Shown: positions 34,426 through 44,535, numbered from the stretch's first letter. The stretch is 64,000 nt of DNA from Dolichospermum sp. DET69 (GCA_017355425.1 CP070233.1:3203501-3267500), one strand, 5' to 3'. The notes: generated by a model from the sequence alone, not told the origin. Numbers and translations: made by a program.

Positions 34426-35262
34426 ATCAGTATTAAACCATCCTGTAGTTGATGCGATTGCATATCACTTCTTTGTCAATTTGTCAATAGTGAATTTTTG
34501 CGATCGCTCAAATTAGATCATTTCTGAGCAAATTCATGGCTAAAATTGTTGAGGGAATAGCTATTAATTTGTAAAGTTTTGTATTAGCCTGGGAAATTAA
34601 TTTCTGAAACTACTGTCAATAAAGGGTTTGAGACTAACATCTTCTGAAAGATCTAAAATTGACAATAATAACCCAACTATGAAATTCTCTGAAATTATAG
34701 CAAATCGCTGAAAGTATAGCAACCTCGTTAATAAATAGAAAAGATTCTCAATTAATTATTAAGACAATCTAAAGGCAATTGCTAAAACTTATAAATATCA
34801 AAAGTATTATTGATTTTATATAATTCAAGCTTATCATATAGCCATTATGAATAATATATCTGATAAATAGCATCTAGGATAAAACTAAGAGCATATTATT
34901 AGATTATAGTTTTGCGATAGCGAAGCGATGCTGCAAGCAGTTCGCTTTTTTGTGGAGTTCTCTTAGCTGGAATGGGGACACCTATGAGAAATCCACTCCC
35001 TTTTCCAGAATTATTTCTAATAATAGCCATTATATTACATATTAATACTTAAATTTATTGGTAATTTATGTTATTTATTTAACTATTTTTAATGAGATTT
35101 TGGAACCTTACGCATATTACATAATGAAGTACGGAAAGTCAGGGTAAAAAAATTTTGCTTTGCTTATTGACTTCTATTCTTAAAAAGTCTATAGTTTTTA
35201 ACGGAGTTAATTGCAAATAATTTGCAAAAGTGTTGAAAATAATTCTTATTGGAGTAAAAAAA
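34426..35262. other. Long intergenic region before phnD
   Basis: About 840 bp of AT-rich DNA. A partial family-C repeat is at about 34911-34965 (gctgctgcaagcagtt-like block and tttttgtggagttctctta). One HIP1 octamer sits near 34500. No gene or clear Pho-box array was identified, although this region should contain the phn promoter. Confidence 0.5.
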
Positions 35263-36234
35263 ATGGTAGTGAGTAAAAAAAGCTTTTGGGGTGTTGGTGG
35301 CGGATTGTTAGCCTTGACGGGAATGGCTTTGAGTGGTTTGGGTTCTATGCAAATAGCCATAGCTAACCCTTTAAAAAATCAACCAGCACCACGTTTAGTT
35401 GCTCAAAAAATGCAACCTTTAACTATAGTTTTTCCTAGTCGTGCTGATTCTACTGACTTGCAAAATAAAGCTAATAATGTAGCTGCTTTTTTATCCAAGG
35501 AGTTAGGGATACCTGTTAAAGCGCAGGTAGGTGATGAAACAGCGGCAGTAGAAGCATTAAGAGCAAATCGGGCTGATGTAGCGTTTTTAAGTAGCCGTCC
35601 AGCTTTAAAGGCTGAACAATTAGCAAATTCTCGGTTATATTTGGCTGAAGTTCGCAAAAATTACTCTGGTAGGTATACTTATAATTCTATTTTTGTTGTT
35701 CCCAATAATAGCCAATTAAAAAGTAAAAATTCTCCGAAAGCAACTTTAGAACAACTCAGAGGAAAAACTATTGCTTTTACTTCTCCTACCTCTGGTTCTG
35801 GGTTTATTTTTCCAGTGAGTGAGTTAGTAAAACAGGGTTTTGTGCCTAACCGCGATCGCTTAGATGCTTTCTTTAGTAAAGTTAGTTATGGGGGAAATTA
35901 TAGCAAAGCTTTGGACGCTGTAGTTAGAGGTCAAGCTGATGTGGCTGTAGTATCAGAATATGCTCTTTTTCCTCCCTATCTTGCGGCTGAGAATAGAGAT
36001 AAGGTGAGGATATTACATAAAATTTCTGGTGTTCCTGCTCATGGGATTGTGATTGATGATGATGTCCCAGTTATTATTAGAGAAAAGCTGATTAATGCTT
36101 TATTAAAGTTAAATAAATCAGACAATAATCAATTACTAACTAGTTTATATAATTCTACAGAATTGGTAAGAGTTGATCATGATCGTCATCTTAAACCAGT
36201 GCGAGAAGCTTTGAAAAACGTGGGAATGGAATAA
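35263..36234 (+). CDS. phnD: Phosphate/phosphonate ABC transporter substrate-binding protein (PhnD family)
   Basis: This is a periplasmic solute-binding protein of about 323 residues. The N terminus is a signal peptide (SKKSFWGVGGGLLALTGMAL, ending near IAIA). The mature protein has the PhnD pattern: LTIVFPSRADST, VEALRANRADVAFLSSRPAL, GKTIAFTSPTSGSGFIFP and GQADVAVVSEYALFP. The family binds phosphonate, phosphite or phosphate, and the exact ligand cannot be read. ATG at 35263 is preferred, with ggag 9-12 bp before it; an in-frame GTG at 35230 would only add residues before the signal peptide. It is first in the operon with phnC and phnE. A hairpin in the 79-bp gap to phnC may tune the ratio. 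Confidence 0.88.
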   Translation: MVVSKKSFWGVGGGLLALTGMALSGLGSMQIAIANPLKNQPAPRLVAQKMQPLTIVFPSRADSTDLQNKANNVAAFLSKELGIPVKAQVGDETAAVEALRANRADVAFLSSRPALKAEQLANSRLYLAEVRKNYSGRYTYNSIFVVPNNSQLKSKNSPKATLEQLRGKTIAFTSPTSGSGFIFPVSELVKQGFVPNRDRLDAFFSKVSYGGNYSKALDAVVRGQADVAVVSEYALFPPYLAAENRDKVRILHKISGVPAHGIVIDDDVPVIIREKLINALLKLNKSDNNQLLTSLYNSTELVRVDHDRHLKPVREALKNVGME

Positions 36235-36251
36235 TATAACCCCACCCCCAA

Positions 36252-36275
36252 CCCCTCCCCGCAAGCGAGGAGGGG
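36252..36275. repeat. GC-rich hairpin between phnD and phnC
   Basis: cccctcc and ggagggg pair across a 10-nt loop in an otherwise AT-rich operon. It matches the core of the dispersed C-tract palindromes. In this place it could stabilise the upstream phnD message or reduce read-through, giving more binding protein than ATPase. Confidence 0.5.
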
Positions 36276-36313
36276 AGCAGGATAGAACAAAAATTATCAT
36301 ATTCCCATTAGCC

Positions 36314-37099
36314 ATGACTATTGATCAAGTAGCACATAAAAATTATCATTTATCCAAATTATCTCAAAGTAACGTGAATTTTATTGAATGTTGTCATTTA
36401 GAAACAGGTTATATTTCATCCTTACAGCGTCCTATATTAAATAATATTAGTTGCCAAATTAATCAAGGTGAATTTGTAGCGTTGTTAGGATTAAATGGGG
36501 CAGGTAAATCCACATTATTAAAATCCCTTGTTGGTTTAGTTCCCTTAATTAAGGGAGAAATTAAAATTAATGGTGTTTCTGTAAGTGATCAAAACTTATC
36601 CCAAATCCGTCGAGATGTAGGAATGTTATTTCAGGGAGGGGGATTAATTCGTCAATTATCAGCAATTGATAATGTTTTGTGTGGAAGATTGGGAGCTAGA
36701 AAGACGGGACAAACTTTATTCGGATTTCCACAACGCGATCGCATATTAGCTTTAGAATTACTAACACAATTAGGTTTAAAAGAACAGGTATATCAAAAAA
36801 CTGGTCAATTAAGCGGTGGACAACAACAGAAAGTAGCGATCGCTAGAGCATTAATGCAATGTCCACAAATACTTTTAGCCGATGAACCCACCACAGGTTT
36901 AGATGTTGTAGCCTCACAACAAGTAATGGCAACTTTAGCCCAACTGCATCAACAAGGGTTAACTATTATTACCGTTTTACATGATTTAGCATTAGCTACA
37001 GAATACGCTCAAAGAGCGATTATTTTAGATAATGGCAAAGTAATTTATGATGGTAAATGTGAAAATTTACAAGCACAATTTTCATCAGCTATTAATTAA
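36314..37099 (+). CDS. phnC: Phosphonate/phosphate ABC transporter ATP-binding protein
   Basis: This is a 261-residue importer ATPase. Motifs: Walker A GLNGAGKSTLLK, Q-loop MLFQGGGLI, signature LSGGQQQKVAIARAL, Walker B ILLADEPTTGLD and H-loop TVLHDLALA. It is the second gene of phnD-phnC-phnE, and the permease begins 34 bp downstream. The protein has a slightly long N-terminal lead (residues 1-30) before the first strand. No C-P lyase genes are seen, so the substrate may be phosphite or phosphate, or the breakdown genes lie elsewhere. Confidence 0.88.
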   Translation: MTIDQVAHKNYHLSKLSQSNVNFIECCHLETGYISSLQRPILNNISCQINQGEFVALLGLNGAGKSTLLKSLVGLVPLIKGEIKINGVSVSDQNLSQIRRDVGMLFQGGGLIRQLSAIDNVLCGRLGARKTGQTLFGFPQRDRILALELLTQLGLKEQVYQKTGQLSGGQQQKVAIARALMQCPQILLADEPTTGLDVVASQQVMATLAQLHQQGLTIITVLHDLALATEYAQRAIILDNGKVIYDGKCENLQAQFSSAIN

Positions 37100-37133
37100 G
37101 AAATATCAGCTTTATATTTAGTCATTAAAAACA

Positions 37134-37928
37134 ATGAAAAATATTTCTAAATTGCAAATTTTCCATCGTTATCCTTGGTTTATTCCTTTACTTGTCTTCC
37201 TATTAATGATCGGAATTTATATTTGGGCATTACAAGGATTAAAAGTTGATTTCAAATTATTAAAAGATAGTTTGCCTTTCATCACAGATTTTATTTCTCG
37301 GTTGTTTCCTCCCGATTTGCGAGTTTTAGATATTGCCATTAAAGGATTAATTGAAACTGTGCAGATGTCTGTCTGGGGAACATCCATAGGTGCAGTTTTA
37401 TCATTACCAATTGCCATAGCTAGTTCTAGTAATGTTGCCCCTTTATGGTTAAGATGGATAGCAAACCTACTGCAAAACGCTGTTCGTTCAGTCCCTTCAA
37501 TTATCTTAGGTTTAATATTTGTAGCTGCTACAGGTTTAGGCGCACCCGCTGGTACATTAGCACTATCAATATATACTGTTGGCTATCTTGCCAAATTTTA
37601 TCAACAAGCAATAGAATCTGTAGATCATCGTTCTTTAGAATCTTTACAGGTAATTGGAGCATCAAAAATACAAATAGCCCAGTATGGGATATTACCACAA
37701 ATATTACCTCTAGGATTAGGTTATACCCTGTGGATGTTTGAATATAACATTCGTGCTGCTTCAGTTTTAGGGGTAGTTGGTGCTGGAGGAATAGGTTTTC
37801 AATTAAAAAGCTATATAGATGGTTTTGAATATACTAAAGCCACAACCATGATGTTAGTGCTATTAGTAGTAGTTACAGTTATTGATTGGTTTAGTAGTAA
37901 GTTACGTCGGTATTTAGAGTCAATGTAG
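37134..37928 (+). CDS. phnE: Phosphonate/phosphate ABC transporter permease
   Basis: This is a 264-residue inner-membrane protein with about six hydrophobic segments and the MetI-type permease core. The EAA-like loop is visible as SLESLQVIGASKIQIAQYGILP, the contact site for the PhnC ATPase. RSVPSIILGLIFVAATGLGAPAGTLAL is also typical of PhnE. It is the third gene of the operon, 34 bp behind phnC. The C-terminal end (WFSSKLRRYLE) is basic, as usual for cytoplasmic tails. Confidence 0.88.
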   Translation: MKNISKLQIFHRYPWFIPLLVFLLMIGIYIWALQGLKVDFKLLKDSLPFITDFISRLFPPDLRVLDIAIKGLIETVQMSVWGTSIGAVLSLPIAIASSSNVAPLWLRWIANLLQNAVRSVPSIILGLIFVAATGLGAPAGTLALSIYTVGYLAKFYQQAIESVDHRSLESLQVIGASKIQIAQYGILPQILPLGLGYTLWMFEYNIRAASVLGVVGAGGIGFQLKSYIDGFEYTKATTMMLVLLVVVTVIDWFSSKLRRYLESM

Positions 37929-38057
37929 AATTAATTACGGCAGATTGGGGTAAAGACAAGATCCACGCAAAACTCATCATGATGTAAAGTTGTGTAAGGT
38001 AGTCATGTATTTATGTCGTTGAAACATTGCCTAGTTTGAGTCTGTAATAAATCAGTA

Positions 38058-39728
38058 ATGAATAATCAGTTAAAAACTCATTTTGCTTTGAGGAGTGCAT
38101 CCGCTCTGACAGCTTTAGTTGGAATAGTAAATTTGTTATCAGCCGTTACACCTAGTTTACCTGCAAGAAATCACTGGTTAAAACAATTTCTCCCATTTGA
38201 AATTCGTCAAAATGGACATATTTTTGCAGCATTAACAGGATTTATTTTATTGACATTAGCTACTAACCTATTACGCAGAAAAAAAGCTGCTTGGTTATTA
38301 ACTATTGGGTTATTAATTATTTCGATAATCAGTCATTTATTAAAAGGTTGGGACTATGAAGAAAGTATTTTATGTGGTATTTTATTATGTCAATTAGTTT
38401 TCATGCGTCATGTTTTCACAGCTAAATCAGATCGTCCTTCAATTGCCCGAGGTGTGCGGGTATTAATAGGTGCGGTGATATTTACTTTGGCTTATGGAAC
38501 AATTGGATTTTATTTATTAGATCACAAATTTTCCCATGATTTTAATTTACTTACAGCCATACTGCAAACTCTAGCTATGTTCTTTACCGAGGACAATTGG
38601 GGATTAGAACCAAAAACTCGGTTTGCAATATTTTTTATCAATTCTATATATATAATCGCCGCTAGTACGATTAGTTTTGCATTATTAATGCTATTGCAAC
38701 CCGTATTTCTCCGTTATCCTGCTACCTTGAAAGATCACCAAAAAGCTCAAGAAATTGTGGAACAATATGGACATTCTTCTTTAGCAGCTTTTACACTTTT
38801 AAGTGATAAAAATTATTATTTTAGTCCTTCTGGTCAGAGTATAATTGCTTATGTTCCTAAAGGTAGAGGTGCAATTGCGCTAGGAGATCCCATTGGACCA
38901 GTTACAGACAGAGAAGAAACAATAATTGGTTTCCAACAATTTTGTTTACTGAATGATTGGTATCCTGCTTTTTACCAAACTTTACCTGATAATATTGAAC
39001 TTTACACATCTTTAGGATTTAAAGTAATTAAGATTGGGGAAGAAGCAATAATTGATTTAAAAACCTTTACTTTGCAAGGTAAAGCTGGTAAAAACTTTCG
39101 ACCTTCAATCCATCGTTTAACTAAACTCGGATATCAGATTCAGTTCTACCAACCACCAATCAGTAATGACCTGTTACACAAATTAAAACCGGTCAGTGAT
39201 GAATGGCTAAAAATGTTACGAAGTTCAGAAAAGCGGTTTTCTCTCGGTTGGTTTGATGAAGCTTATTTACGGAAGTACCAAATTGTTGTAGTATATAATT
39301 CTCAAGGTAAAATAGTTGCTTTTGCCAATATTGTCCCTGGATTCGGGATTAATGAAGTCACCATTGATTTAATGCGATATCGTCCGTCTATTGAAAATGG
39401 CACAATGGACTTTTTATTTGTTTCCATACTTCAGTATTTTCAAAACCAAGGTTGTGAAGGGTTCAATTTTGGACTATCTGCTCTAGCTGGAGTGGGAAAA
39501 ACCCCAGAATCACGCCGATTAGAGCGAGTTTTAAACTATCTTTATCAGCATTTAAACAAATTTTATAACTTCAAGGGTTTACACGCCTATAAAGATAAAT
39601 TTCGTCCCCGTTGGGAATCACGCTATTTAGTTTATCCCAGTTTAACTGCTTTACCTGATGTAGTTGTTGCATTAATTAGAGCAGATTCTGGCGATCGCCT
39701 TCTTGATTATTTTAAACCTGGGACTTAA
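38058..39728 (+). CDS. DUF2156/MprF-like membrane protein with C-terminal acyl-transfer domain
   Basis: This is a 556-residue protein. Residues 1 to about 225 contain around six membrane helices. Residues about 230-550 are a soluble DUF2156 domain, a double GNAT-like fold found in lysylphosphatidylglycerol synthases (KGRGAIALGDPIGP, RRLERVLNYLYQHLNKFYNFKGLHAYKDKFRPRW broken by variable segments). MprF-type enzymes move an aminoacyl group from tRNA to phosphatidylglycerol, and the substrate here is unproven. It follows phnE by 129 bp on the same strand, so co-transcription with the uptake operon is possible but not shown. The start is ATG at 38058. Confidence 0.78.
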   Translation: MNNQLKTHFALRSASALTALVGIVNLLSAVTPSLPARNHWLKQFLPFEIRQNGHIFAALTGFILLTLATNLLRRKKAAWLLTIGLLIISIISHLLKGWDYEESILCGILLCQLVFMRHVFTAKSDRPSIARGVRVLIGAVIFTLAYGTIGFYLLDHKFSHDFNLLTAILQTLAMFFTEDNWGLEPKTRFAIFFINSIYIIAASTISFALLMLLQPVFLRYPATLKDHQKAQEIVEQYGHSSLAAFTLLSDKNYYFSPSGQSIIAYVPKGRGAIALGDPIGPVTDREETIIGFQQFCLLNDWYPAFYQTLPDNIELYTSLGFKVIKIGEEAIIDLKTFTLQGKAGKNFRPSIHRLTKLGYQIQFYQPPISNDLLHKLKPVSDEWLKMLRSSEKRFSLGWFDEAYLRKYQIVVVYNSQGKIVAFANIVPGFGINEVTIDLMRYRPSIENGTMDFLFVSILQYFQNQGCEGFNFGLSALAGVGKTPESRRLERVLNYLYQHLNKFYNFKGLHAYKDKFRPRWESRYLVYPSLTALPDVVVALIRADSGDRLLDYFKPGT

Positions 39729-39791
39729 TTAGGGGTAAAGACAAGATAAACACAAAATTTATCATCATGTAAAGTTTTTGTAACAAATTTA

Positions 39792-39893
39792 CAGCGGTTT
39801 CCGCTCTTATGAGGTACATCTTAGCCCCCTCATCGCTTGCGGGGAGGGGGTTGGGGGTGGGGTTCTTGTACCTCATAACATCGGGAAGTGCTG
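39792..39893. mobile_element. IS630-type MITE (family A), solo 102-bp copy
   Basis: The ends cagcggtttccgctcttat / ataacatcgggaagtgctg enclose gaggtacatctt...ttcttgtacctc, flanked by TA at 39790-39791 and 39894-39895. It is the uninterrupted form of the element at 29570-29902. It lies in the convergent gap between the DUF2156 gene and a hydrolase gene. Confidence 0.8.
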
Positions 39894-39967
39894 TAATGTG
39901 ATCGTCTTTGTCTATACAAGAAAAAAGAATACTGAGTAGGGCTTTTACCAGACTGAAAGCTTTGCGC

Positions 39968-40801
39968 TTATTTATTATTTTGCATAGTAAGTACCAAAAG
40001 GCTAAAATCCCTAATAGCTTCAGCGACAACCCCAGCACAAGTTTCTGATAAATTATCTTCTCCATGAGCAATATTATTTAACTGAATATTAGGGATTAGT
40101 CGAGCATAAGTATCACTTCTTGATATAGCAATTTGTGTATCTTGACCACCTTGTAAAATTAAACAGGGAACTTTAATTTCTGGTAAGTGTTTTTCTAATA
40201 ATTCTGCTGCTATTTCTGCTTGCTTCCGGTTAAAAAGTAATTGACAAGCCGTAGAAGATTGTAACAATGTTTTTCTTAACTCTAAATTCGTAGCTATTCT
40301 TTTTTTCCAACCAATCAATTTAATTAAAGGATGGATTAAACGTAAAAATTTAATTATCCATGGTGGACAATTAAATAAACTTCGTCTTTTTTGCCAATAC
40401 TGTTTTTCTCCTTCCGCTGCTACACCCTCCGGTGCTAATAGGATCAAACCAAATATTTGCTCTGGATATTTTAAAGCATAACTGGCCGCAATCCAACCAC
40501 CTAGAGAATGACCAACTAAATAAACTTTTCCTAATTTCAAAGCTGCTAAAAAATCAGCTAAACATTCAACTTGCAAATCTATAGAATGGTGAATATTAGG
40601 ATTTGCTGATTCACCAAAACCTAATAAATCTGGTGAGAAGCAATGGAGATTTTTAGCTAATAATTCCATCGTTGATACCCATTCACTACCATCATTCCAT
40701 GCACCATGTAGAAACACTATGGGTATTCCTGACCCAACTTCACGCCAAAACATTACCCCTTGAGTCAGTTTTATTCGGGAATTATGAAATAAAAGATTCA
40801 T
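39968..40801 (-). CDS. Alpha/beta hydrolase
   Basis: This is a 277-residue protein of the alpha/beta hydrolase fold. The oxyanion region is IVFLHGAWNDGSEW, the nucleophile elbow is VGHSLGGWIA (Ser), and the late His lies in NIAHGEDN. The acid is likely in ILQGGQDTQIAI. Substrates in this family range from esters to haloalkanes and cannot be named here. The start at 40801 gives MNLLFHNSRIKLTQGVMFWREVGSG. It lies 71 bp downstream of a NUDIX gene on the same strand, so the two may be co-transcribed. Confidence 0.85.
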   Translation of the reverse strand: MNLLFHNSRIKLTQGVMFWREVGSGIPIVFLHGAWNDGSEWVSTMELLAKNLHCFSPDLLGFGESANPNIHHSIDLQVECLADFLAALKLGKVYLVGHSLGGWIAASYALKYPEQIFGLILLAPEGVAAEGEKQYWQKRRSLFNCPPWIIKFLRLIHPLIKLIGWKKRIATNLELRKTLLQSSTACQLLFNRKQAEIAAELLEKHLPEIKVPCLILQGGQDTQIAISRSDTYARLIPNIQLNNIAHGEDNLSETCAGVVAEAIRDFSLLVLTMQNNK

Positions 40802-40872
40802 GTTATTTTACTGATTTAATTCTCTAAGTTTTGCAATTTACAATTATAGATTTTGGATTGATTGTTTAATTT

Positions 40873-41367
40873 TTAAGCAAGTGTTGTTAAGCCATTTAAG
40901 TAGTCTTGTAACTGACGAAAATGGTCGTGAGACATATCTGGTTTGGGTAGAGAACTAGGAGGAAAAGCTGCAATTTCTATGACTTCTAAAGGATCTTTTA
41001 TCGTCATTTTTCCTTGCACTTCTACTTCAACAGCAATACAGATAGAATGAATGCGAGGATCACGGTTTGGTGAAGAGTAAACGCCTACTAAACGGCGAAT
41101 TGTGACCACTTCTAGCCCTGTTTCCTCCATCAATTCTCGACGAACTGCATTAGGAACATCTTCTCCCCAATCCACCATACCACCAGGCAATGACCAACAG
41201 CCATCATCTTTTCTTCTAACGAGGACAATCTGACCATCAGGTAAAATGGGGATAATACTTGTACCAGTAATGGGATGACGAAATATAATACCCAATACGG
41301 TTTGTCCAAAGTTCCATAAGCTCCGAGTGAACTGAATCATTGGTGTAAAAAAAGCTAGAATATTCAA
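40873..41367 (-). CDS. NUDIX hydrolase
   Basis: This is a 164-residue enzyme with a complete Nudix box: G63, E69, R77, E78, E81, E82 and G84, in the order GGMVDWGED, RRELMEETGLE. The family cleaves nucleoside diphosphates linked to another group, in a Mg-dependent way. The N-terminal 20 residues are hydrophobic and lie before the fold, so a later Met (residue 10) may be the real start. It lies 33 bp after the chemotaxis kinase gene on the same strand. Confidence 0.88.
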   Translation of the reverse strand: MNILAFFTPMIQFTRSLWNFGQTVLGIIFRHPITGTSIIPILPDGQIVLVRRKDDGCWSLPGGMVDWGEDVPNAVRRELMEETGLEVVTIRRLVGVYSSPNRDPRIHSICIAVEVEVQGKMTIKDPLEVIEIAAFPPSSLPKPDMSHDHFRQLQDYLNGLTTLA

Positions 41368-41400
41368 GTTTAAAACTGCTTCATTGTAATCTATATATTT

Positions 41401-44310
41401 TTAATTTGATGTTGTTGTTTCTGCAATCTGGAAAATTATTTCTTCTAATGTCCGTAATAATTCTTGCTCATTGTACGGCTTAGAAAAATAAGCTTTTGCC
41501 CCTAATTGCATAGCTAACTGACGATGTTTACTACTACTACGGGAAGTTAACATGGCTACAGGAATATTTCTTAATTCTGCATTGTTGTTAATTCGCTCTA
41601 GAAAACTATAACCATCAATACGGGGCATTTCAATATCACAGATTACCGCTTGGACTTGTAAACCACTTTCCAGCTTTTCTAAAGCATCTTGACCATCTTT
41701 AGCCTGTTCTACTTGATACCCACCTTTTTCCAGAGTTAGGGCTAAATAACGCCGGACATTAATTGAATCATCAACAATCAAAATTATCCCTTTTTGGCGA
41801 CTAGATTGGATTACAGTGGGTACTTTTGGCGGTTTTAGGAATGCGGTTTGTAATCTTGTTGTTGGTAACTTATTACTAATGTGAGGACGTTCACCAGTTG
41901 TAATCCATAACACCAAATCGTTAGTATTAACCAGGGGAACTACCCGACCATCACCAAGAATTGTACAATTATTAAAACCGCTAGGTAGGGGAATATTACC
42001 TTCTACTTGACGAATAGCCACTTCTTGCTCACCCCAACAGCGTTCTACTTGCACTGCGACCTGTTGATGATCATGTTTGATTATCAATACACTTATAGCA
42101 TTAATTATCGGCAGAGTTTCTAATTCTAGGTTATTGTAGCGAGAGCAATTAAAGTCAAAGTAACTATTGAGACGTAGTAATGGTAATTGAGTATTTTGCC
42201 AATTAATAAATTCTTTGCCGTCTTGGGAGAATATTTGCTCATTTTCCAGTAAGAAAATTTCCTCTATTACGTCTGTAAAAAATGCTAACACCAAGCGATC
42301 GCTCTCTACTAATAAAACCCGCGCTACTGATAACGTAAATGGTACTGATAAAGTAAATTTTGTCCCTACTCCTGCTTGGGTGTCAACATTCACATCTCCT
42401 CGCGCTAACTTGAGATTATTCCGCACTACATCCATTCCCACCCCTCGACCAGATAAAGCTGTTACCTGTTCCGAGGTACTAAACCCTGGTTCAAAAATTA
42501 ATGATAGTAGTTCCTCATCACTAGCGCTCGCTAATAAAGAATCATCCAGACCCATTTTTAAAGCCTGATGACGAATTTTTTCTAAAGAAATACCTTGACC
42601 ATCATCACGGACAGTAATAATCGTGCGATTACTATGGTAAACTGCCTTCATTTCAATTAACCCCTGTGCTGGTTTTCCTTGAGTTTGACGGGTGGTAGGA
42701 TCTTCAATTCCATGATCAAAAGCATTACGTAACAAGTGCATTAAAGGCTCATTTAAAGCTTCCAAAATGCCTCTTTCAATTAAAGTATTACCACCTTCAA
42801 TTTTTAACTGCACATTTTTTCCATACTCTACATTCAAATCCCTAATAGCTCTAGGAAAACGCTCCACTAAATCAGAAAAAGGACGCATCCTTACCTGGGT
42901 TAATTGTCTTTGTAATTGTTTAGAAGTTTTATTCAGTTTTCGGGCTATTTGGTCTGTGTCATCTACACTCAATTGAATATCACTGGTAACTTCTGCAACT
43001 TGGACAATAGTTTCCATCACATTCTGAGATAACAAGTTTAATTTTTGATAGCTATCTTGGTCTAAAAAATTATTTTCCGTTTCTTGATTACCATGATTGG
43101 CTGATTCCTCTGGCAAATGATTATGAGTTATCATTTTTGCGTAAGCTGTCCGCAGTTCTTGATTTTCTTGATCAAGAATTTCCACTCTTTGACTGAGATT
43201 ACGTACTAATTTACGTAATCTTTCCATTTGCACATTTAACCCATTGCGTTGAATAATGACTTCTCCAAATAAATCATTAATTTTCTCTAAATGTTTACTA
43301 GGAACCCTAACTGTATTTTCCTGATTTTCTCTTTCTTTAGGAAGAGGAAGTGGATTAATATCACTTTTGCGTTCAGTATATTTATAATCTATTGGGAGAT
43401 TTTCTGAAGCTAATACTCTATCAGCACTTTCGGGAGATAATTCAACATTTTCTAATAATTGAAAATCAGAAATAACTGATTTATTCAATAAATAATCTTG
43501 CTTATTTAATAGATGAGGAAAATTATCATGAATAACTTCACCAAAATCAATTGTTGTTGGTAAATTATCTCGGTGATTACTTAATACTAAAGTTTGCGAT
43601 TGCCGCCATGCTTTTAATGCTAAATTGGCAATCTCTACAGAACGATCAGGAGAAGTTTCTAAGCAATAAATAACTGATTTACATAGTTGAGTAAATGCTG
43701 TTAATTTCAGCATTTCTCCTAACCCACTTAACTCAGTTGCCATCATTACCAATTCTCCGCTTAATCCCGATTTATGACTATTCTTTAATCGAGCTTCTAG
43801 ATGTTGTAAATACTCTTCAACTTCAGTTTCAAATAATAAAGGGATAATTTCTTGATCATCTTCTGATGATAGTAAAGTTGTAATATCCTCTGGAGTTGGT
43901 TCACCTAAACGCTGATAAAGTTCATCAAAAATTGGGTAACAAGATTCTCTCAACCAACCATTATCCAGATTATTCCCCTTGGCAAGTAACTCAACAATTT
44001 GTCGGAGCCAATCAACACTAGATAGTAATAAACTTTGTAAATGAGTATCAAGTTCTAAGGAATCCTTTTGAGTCTTTAAAACTTTAAAAGCATCTTCCAA
44101 CCTATGAGCTAAATCACTTAATACCCGAAATCCCATCATAGCTGCTCCACCCTTAATAGAATGAGCGGCTCGCATTGCAGCATTAATATGTTCTAAGTCA
44201 ATACGTTTATTGGTGTCAATTTCCAGTAATACCCCCTCTAAAGTATTGAGATAATCAGTTGCTTCTTCCAGAAATTGCATCTGGATTTCCAATTCTTTAT
44301 CTTTCGTCAT
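41401..44310 (-). CDS. CheA-type hybrid histidine kinase with Hpt, kinase, CheW and receiver domains
   Basis: This is a 969-residue cytoplasmic signalling kinase. Order: Hpt domain with phospho-acceptor H50 (AAHSIKGGAAMMG); linker; coiled dimerisation region; ATPase domain with N box around residue 530 (HLLRNAFDHGIED), G1 VRDDGQGI and G2 GRGVGMDVV; CheW-like domain about 690-830; receiver domain from about 843 with phospho-Asp near 890 in AVICDIEMPR. It phosphorylates CheY-type partners in response to the receptor encoded next to it. Cyanobacterial relatives control type IV pili motility or hormogonium movement. It follows the receptor gene by 225 bp. No separate cheY is seen nearby. Confidence 0.9.
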   Translation of the reverse strand: MTKDKELEIQMQFLEEATDYLNTLEGVLLEIDTNKRIDLEHINAAMRAAHSIKGGAAMMGFRVLSDLAHRLEDAFKVLKTQKDSLELDTHLQSLLLSSVDWLRQIVELLAKGNNLDNGWLRESCYPIFDELYQRLGEPTPEDITTLLSSEDDQEIIPLLFETEVEEYLQHLEARLKNSHKSGLSGELVMMATELSGLGEMLKLTAFTQLCKSVIYCLETSPDRSVEIANLALKAWRQSQTLVLSNHRDNLPTTIDFGEVIHDNFPHLLNKQDYLLNKSVISDFQLLENVELSPESADRVLASENLPIDYKYTERKSDINPLPLPKERENQENTVRVPSKHLEKINDLFGEVIIQRNGLNVQMERLRKLVRNLSQRVEILDQENQELRTAYAKMITHNHLPEESANHGNQETENNFLDQDSYQKLNLLSQNVMETIVQVAEVTSDIQLSVDDTDQIARKLNKTSKQLQRQLTQVRMRPFSDLVERFPRAIRDLNVEYGKNVQLKIEGGNTLIERGILEALNEPLMHLLRNAFDHGIEDPTTRQTQGKPAQGLIEMKAVYHSNRTIITVRDDGQGISLEKIRHQALKMGLDDSLLASASDEELLSLIFEPGFSTSEQVTALSGRGVGMDVVRNNLKLARGDVNVDTQAGVGTKFTLSVPFTLSVARVLLVESDRLVLAFFTDVIEEIFLLENEQIFSQDGKEFINWQNTQLPLLRLNSYFDFNCSRYNNLELETLPIINAISVLIIKHDHQQVAVQVERCWGEQEVAIRQVEGNIPLPSGFNNCTILGDGRVVPLVNTNDLVLWITTGERPHISNKLPTTRLQTAFLKPPKVPTVIQSSRQKGIILIVDDSINVRRYLALTLEKGGYQVEQAKDGQDALEKLESGLQVQAVICDIEMPRIDGYSFLERINNNAELRNIPVAMLTSRSSSKHRQLAMQLGAKAYFSKPYNEQELLRTLEEIIFQIAETTTSN

Positions 44311-44478
44311 TAGTCATTAGTCCTTAGTCATTAATTATTAATTCAGAACAAATGAAGAGGGAACAGGGAACACCGGAGTAATACAAAAGGGGGATTTAGA
44401 CCTCTACCTGAAACACTCCACTTATAGAATTCGGGGTTTCTTACTCCCAGTTCACCGAACACCGAAATAGGAAAAACT

Positions 44479-44520
44479 ATTCCCTGTTCCCTATTCCCTA
44501 TTCCCTATTCCCTGTTCCCT
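44479..44520 (+). repeat. Heptanucleotide STRR array (6 x 7 bp)
   Basis: Six units of attccct or gttccct stand in tandem between the cheA-like and receptor genes. Such short heptad arrays are characteristic of heterocyst-forming cyanobacteria. Single or double units also lie near 44355 on the opposite strand sense (gggaacagggaacac). Confidence 0.9.
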
Positions 44521-44535
44521 TCATTGATGAGAATA

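Noticed and set aside
35100-35262. Pho-box upstream of phnD
   Set aside because: No array of the expected 8-bp direct repeats could be read in this region.
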